Source: an uncultured Devosia sp. (GTDB taxonomy: Bacteria > Pseudomonadota > Alphaproteobacteria > Rhizobiales > Devosiaceae). Taken from it: a DNA stretch of 6,817 bases. Where the stretch lies: assembly GCA_946481445.1 (NCBI GenBank), contig CAMLOA010000104.1, positions 1-6,817 on the forward strand. The letters run 5' to 3'. The notes below the pieces were generated by a model. It ran no database searches. It was given only the letters and a program-made list of their open reading frames with translations, and was not told the DNA's origin. The position numbers and the translations under genes were made by a program. How positions within the stretch are numbered: the first letter of the stretch is position 1; every line of letters begins with the position of its first letter. Shown here one piece after another: positions 5,282 to 6,817 of the stretch.

Positions 5282-6268
5282 ATGACGCAAGGCTACGATC
5301 CCTATCATCTCGCCAGCCCGACGGTTTACCTGGTCAAGATCCTGATTTTCCTGGTGCTGGTCGGCCTCGTGGCCGCCATCCTGTTCACCAACATCGTCGC
5401 TTTCTTCTGGGCCAACCCCTTCATCAATTCGATGATCTTCTTTGCCCTGGCGGTGGGCATCTTCCTCAGTTTCCGTCAGATCGTCCGCTTGTTCCCCGAA
5501 GTGAAATGGGTCAATTCGCTTCAGGACGGCACCGCTACCAATGTGCGTCCGCCCATCCTGCTGGCCCCCGTCGCCGGCATCCTGCGCGAGCGGATCGGGG
5601 AGGCGGTCATCACCCCGTCCTCCATGCGCTCGATCCTCGACTCGGTCGGCAACCGGCTGGACGAGGCCAAGGACACCTCGCGCTACCTCACGGGCCTGCT
5701 GGTCTTCCTGGGCCTGATGGGGACGTTTTATGGCCTGCTGGAAACCGTGAGCTCGGTGGCCGGGGTGATCAATGCGCTGGACGTGACGTCGGCGGATACG
5801 GCGGCGCTCTTCGCCAATCTCAAGGACGGGCTCGCCGCACCCCTGGGCGGCATGGGCACGGCGTTCTCGTCATCCCTGTTCGGCCTCGCCGGCTCGCTCG
5901 TGCTGGGCTTTCTTGACCTGCAGACCAGCCAGGCGCAGAACGCCTTCTACACCGACCTCGAAGACTGGATGACCTCCATGACCGAGCTCGATCACCCCGT
6001 GAGCGCCATGCAGGCCAATGCCGGCGGCCCGGACATGCAGGCCATGATCGACCGCATCGGCACCAGCATGCAGAGCCAGAATTCGAGCCAGAACGCCATC
6101 CGCGCCATGGCCGAGCTGGCGCGCGGCATCGATGGCCTCGTCAAGCATATGCGCACCGAACAGGACGACCTGCGCAAGCATATCAACGAGCAGGCCGAGA
6201 CCAACCAGAAGCTGCGCGAACTGATCGAGGCCGTGCTGTCGCAGGCCGACACGGACCGGCGGAACTAG
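5282..6268 (+). CDS. MotA/TolQ/ExbB-like proton-channel family membrane protein
   Basis: The 328-residue protein has four hydrophobic segments at about residues 15-40, 46-64, 134-165 and 186-213, with a cytoplasmic-type stretch between the second and third. The third contains GLMGTFYGLLETV (144-156) and the fourth region GGMGTAFSSSLFGLAGSL (189-205), the pattern of the ExbB/TolQ/MotA channel domain. Residues ~270-320 look like a coiled coil that projects into the cytoplasm. In this superfamily, pentamers surround two copies of a MotB/ExbD/TolR-like partner and turn ion flow into mechanical work in the envelope; the partner gene starts 2 bp downstream. I chose the ATG at 5282 because AGAAGG (5272-5277) lies 4 nt before it; the in-frame GTG at 5258 has no SD. 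The protein is not called flagellar MotA, because no flagellar gene is nearby and the tail differs. Confidence 0.87.
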   Translation: MTQGYDPYHLASPTVYLVKILIFLVLVGLVAAILFTNIVAFFWANPFINSMIFFALAVGIFLSFRQIVRLFPEVKWVNSLQDGTATNVRPPILLAPVAGILRERIGEAVITPSSMRSILDSVGNRLDEAKDTSRYLTGLLVFLGLMGTFYGLLETVSSVAGVINALDVTSADTAALFANLKDGLAAPLGGMGTAFSSSLFGLAGSLVLGFLDLQTSQAQNAFYTDLEDWMTSMTELDHPVSAMQANAGGPDMQAMIDRIGTSMQSQNSSQNAIRAMAELARGIDGLVKHMRTEQDDLRKHINEQAETNQKLRELIEAVLSQADTDRRN

Positions 6269-6270
6269 CC

Positions 6271-6817
6271 ATGGCCTTTGCCCGCGCCCGCCGCCGCCAG
6301 GAGGCCAATTACTGGCCCGGCTTCGTGGACGCCCTGTCGAGCCTGCTGCTCGTCATCATCTTCATGCTCAGCCTGTTCATGCTGACCCAGTTCTTCCTGG
6401 GCCAGGAGATCCAGGGCCGCGACACCGCCCTTGCCCGGCTCAACAGCCAGATCGCCGAACTGACCGACCTGCTGCAGCTCGAACGCGCCAATTCGGACGA
6501 CCTCTCTGCCCAGATCGCCACGCTGACGGCCACCCTGGCGGGTGCGCAATCGGAAAACGAGGAACTTGCCGGGCAACTCGCCGGCATCGGCACCGGGCTG
6601 GCAGGCAAGGACGAGACGATCGCCGGGCTCGAGAGCGAATTGTCGGCCGCCGAAGAGCTGTCGGCCGAGGCCAATGCCCAGGTCGCGCTGCTCAACCAGC
6701 AGCTGGCGGCCCTGCGCAGCCAGATCGGCGCGCTCGAGGCCGCGCTTGAGGCCTCGGAGGCGCGCGACACCGAATCGCGCACCCAGATCGCCGACCTCGG
6801 CCGCCGCCTCAACCTGG
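6271..6817 (+). CDS. MotB/OmpA-like stator partner, N-terminal part (3' end outside window)
   Basis: The frame is open to the right edge and gives the first 182 residues. A basic N-terminus (ARARRRQ) leads to W15-P-G-F-V-D20, followed by a single transmembrane helix to about residue 43. The aspartate at the start of the helix is where MotB, ExbD and TolR carry the ion-binding aspartate. Residues ~45-182 are a long heptad-rich, Ala/Glu/Leu/Gln-rich coiled coil, interrupted by a glycine-rich patch (~101-113). Family members of this layout usually end in a peptidoglycan-binding OmpA domain, which would lie beyond the window, so that part is inference. The gene starts 2 bp after the ExbB-like stop with a modest SD (GGCGGA, 6258-6263), so the pair is one operon and probably one complex. 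Confidence 0.85.
   Translation, partial: MAFARARRRQEANYWPGFVDALSSLLLVIIFMLSLFMLTQFFLGQEIQGRDTALARLNSQIAELTDLLQLERANSDDLSAQIATLTATLAGAQSENEELAGQLAGIGTGLAGKDETIAGLESELSAAEELSAEANAQVALLNQQLAALRSQIGALEAALEASEARDTESRTQIADLGRRLNL

Noticed and set aside
5282..6817. Zorya-type phage defence system (ZorA/ZorB)
   Set aside because: The layout is similar, but the ExbB-like protein is much shorter than ZorA with its long tail, no ZorC/ZorD/ZorE is visible, and the neighbours are core genes. Sequence beyond 6817 could change this.

Overview
The window comes from a GC-rich (roughly two thirds G+C) bacterial chromosome. It most resembles an alphaproteobacterium of the Hyphomicrobiales, probably Devosia-like. 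This rests on codon use, on the protein sequences, and on a gene order that I recall from Rhizobiales genomes: class I aldolase, a ThiE-like protein, a Sel1-repeat protein, EF-P, an inositol monophosphatase and an ExbB/OmpA-type pair. The assignment is inference, because no rRNA or other species marker is present. Base composition looks even throughout, and I see no insertion sequence, phage gene, tRNA, rRNA or CRISPR array.

Layout. (1) Positions 1-591 carry the 3' part of a class I fructose-bisphosphate aldolase, followed by a clear intrinsic terminator at 629-666. (2) A forward block runs from 812 to 3980: a divergent ThiE-like protein, an exported Sel1-repeat protein whose start overlaps the thiE-like stop by one base, then after a 110-bp gap with two hairpins efp, and 3 bp later an inositol monophosphatase. 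(3) A single reverse-strand gene, 3984-5117, encodes a membrane-anchored SxxK serine hydrolase of the class C beta-lactamase / NylB-like superfamily. It converges on the phosphatase gene with only 3 bp between stops, and it probably starts at a TTG behind a strong Shine-Dalgarno sequence. (4) A divergent intergenic region (5118-5281) contains a perfect 9-bp-arm palindrome lying between plausible -35 and -10 boxes. (5) An ExbB/TolQ/MotA-like membrane channel protein (5282-6268) and, 2 bp later, its partner (6271 to the right edge) follow. The partner has one transmembrane helix with an aspartate, then a long coiled coil, as in MotB/OmpA-type stators.

Together these are mostly core functions: glycolysis, translation of polyproline stretches, phosphate-ester hydrolysis and cell-envelope work. 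The least understood parts are the ThiE-like protein, which lacks most of the residues of the thiamin phosphate synthase active site, and the ion-driven ExbB/OmpA-like pair, whose task is not set by anything in the window. I found no convincing new defence or mobile system. The palindrome-in-promoter upstream of the ExbB-like gene is the best unexplained regulatory signal.
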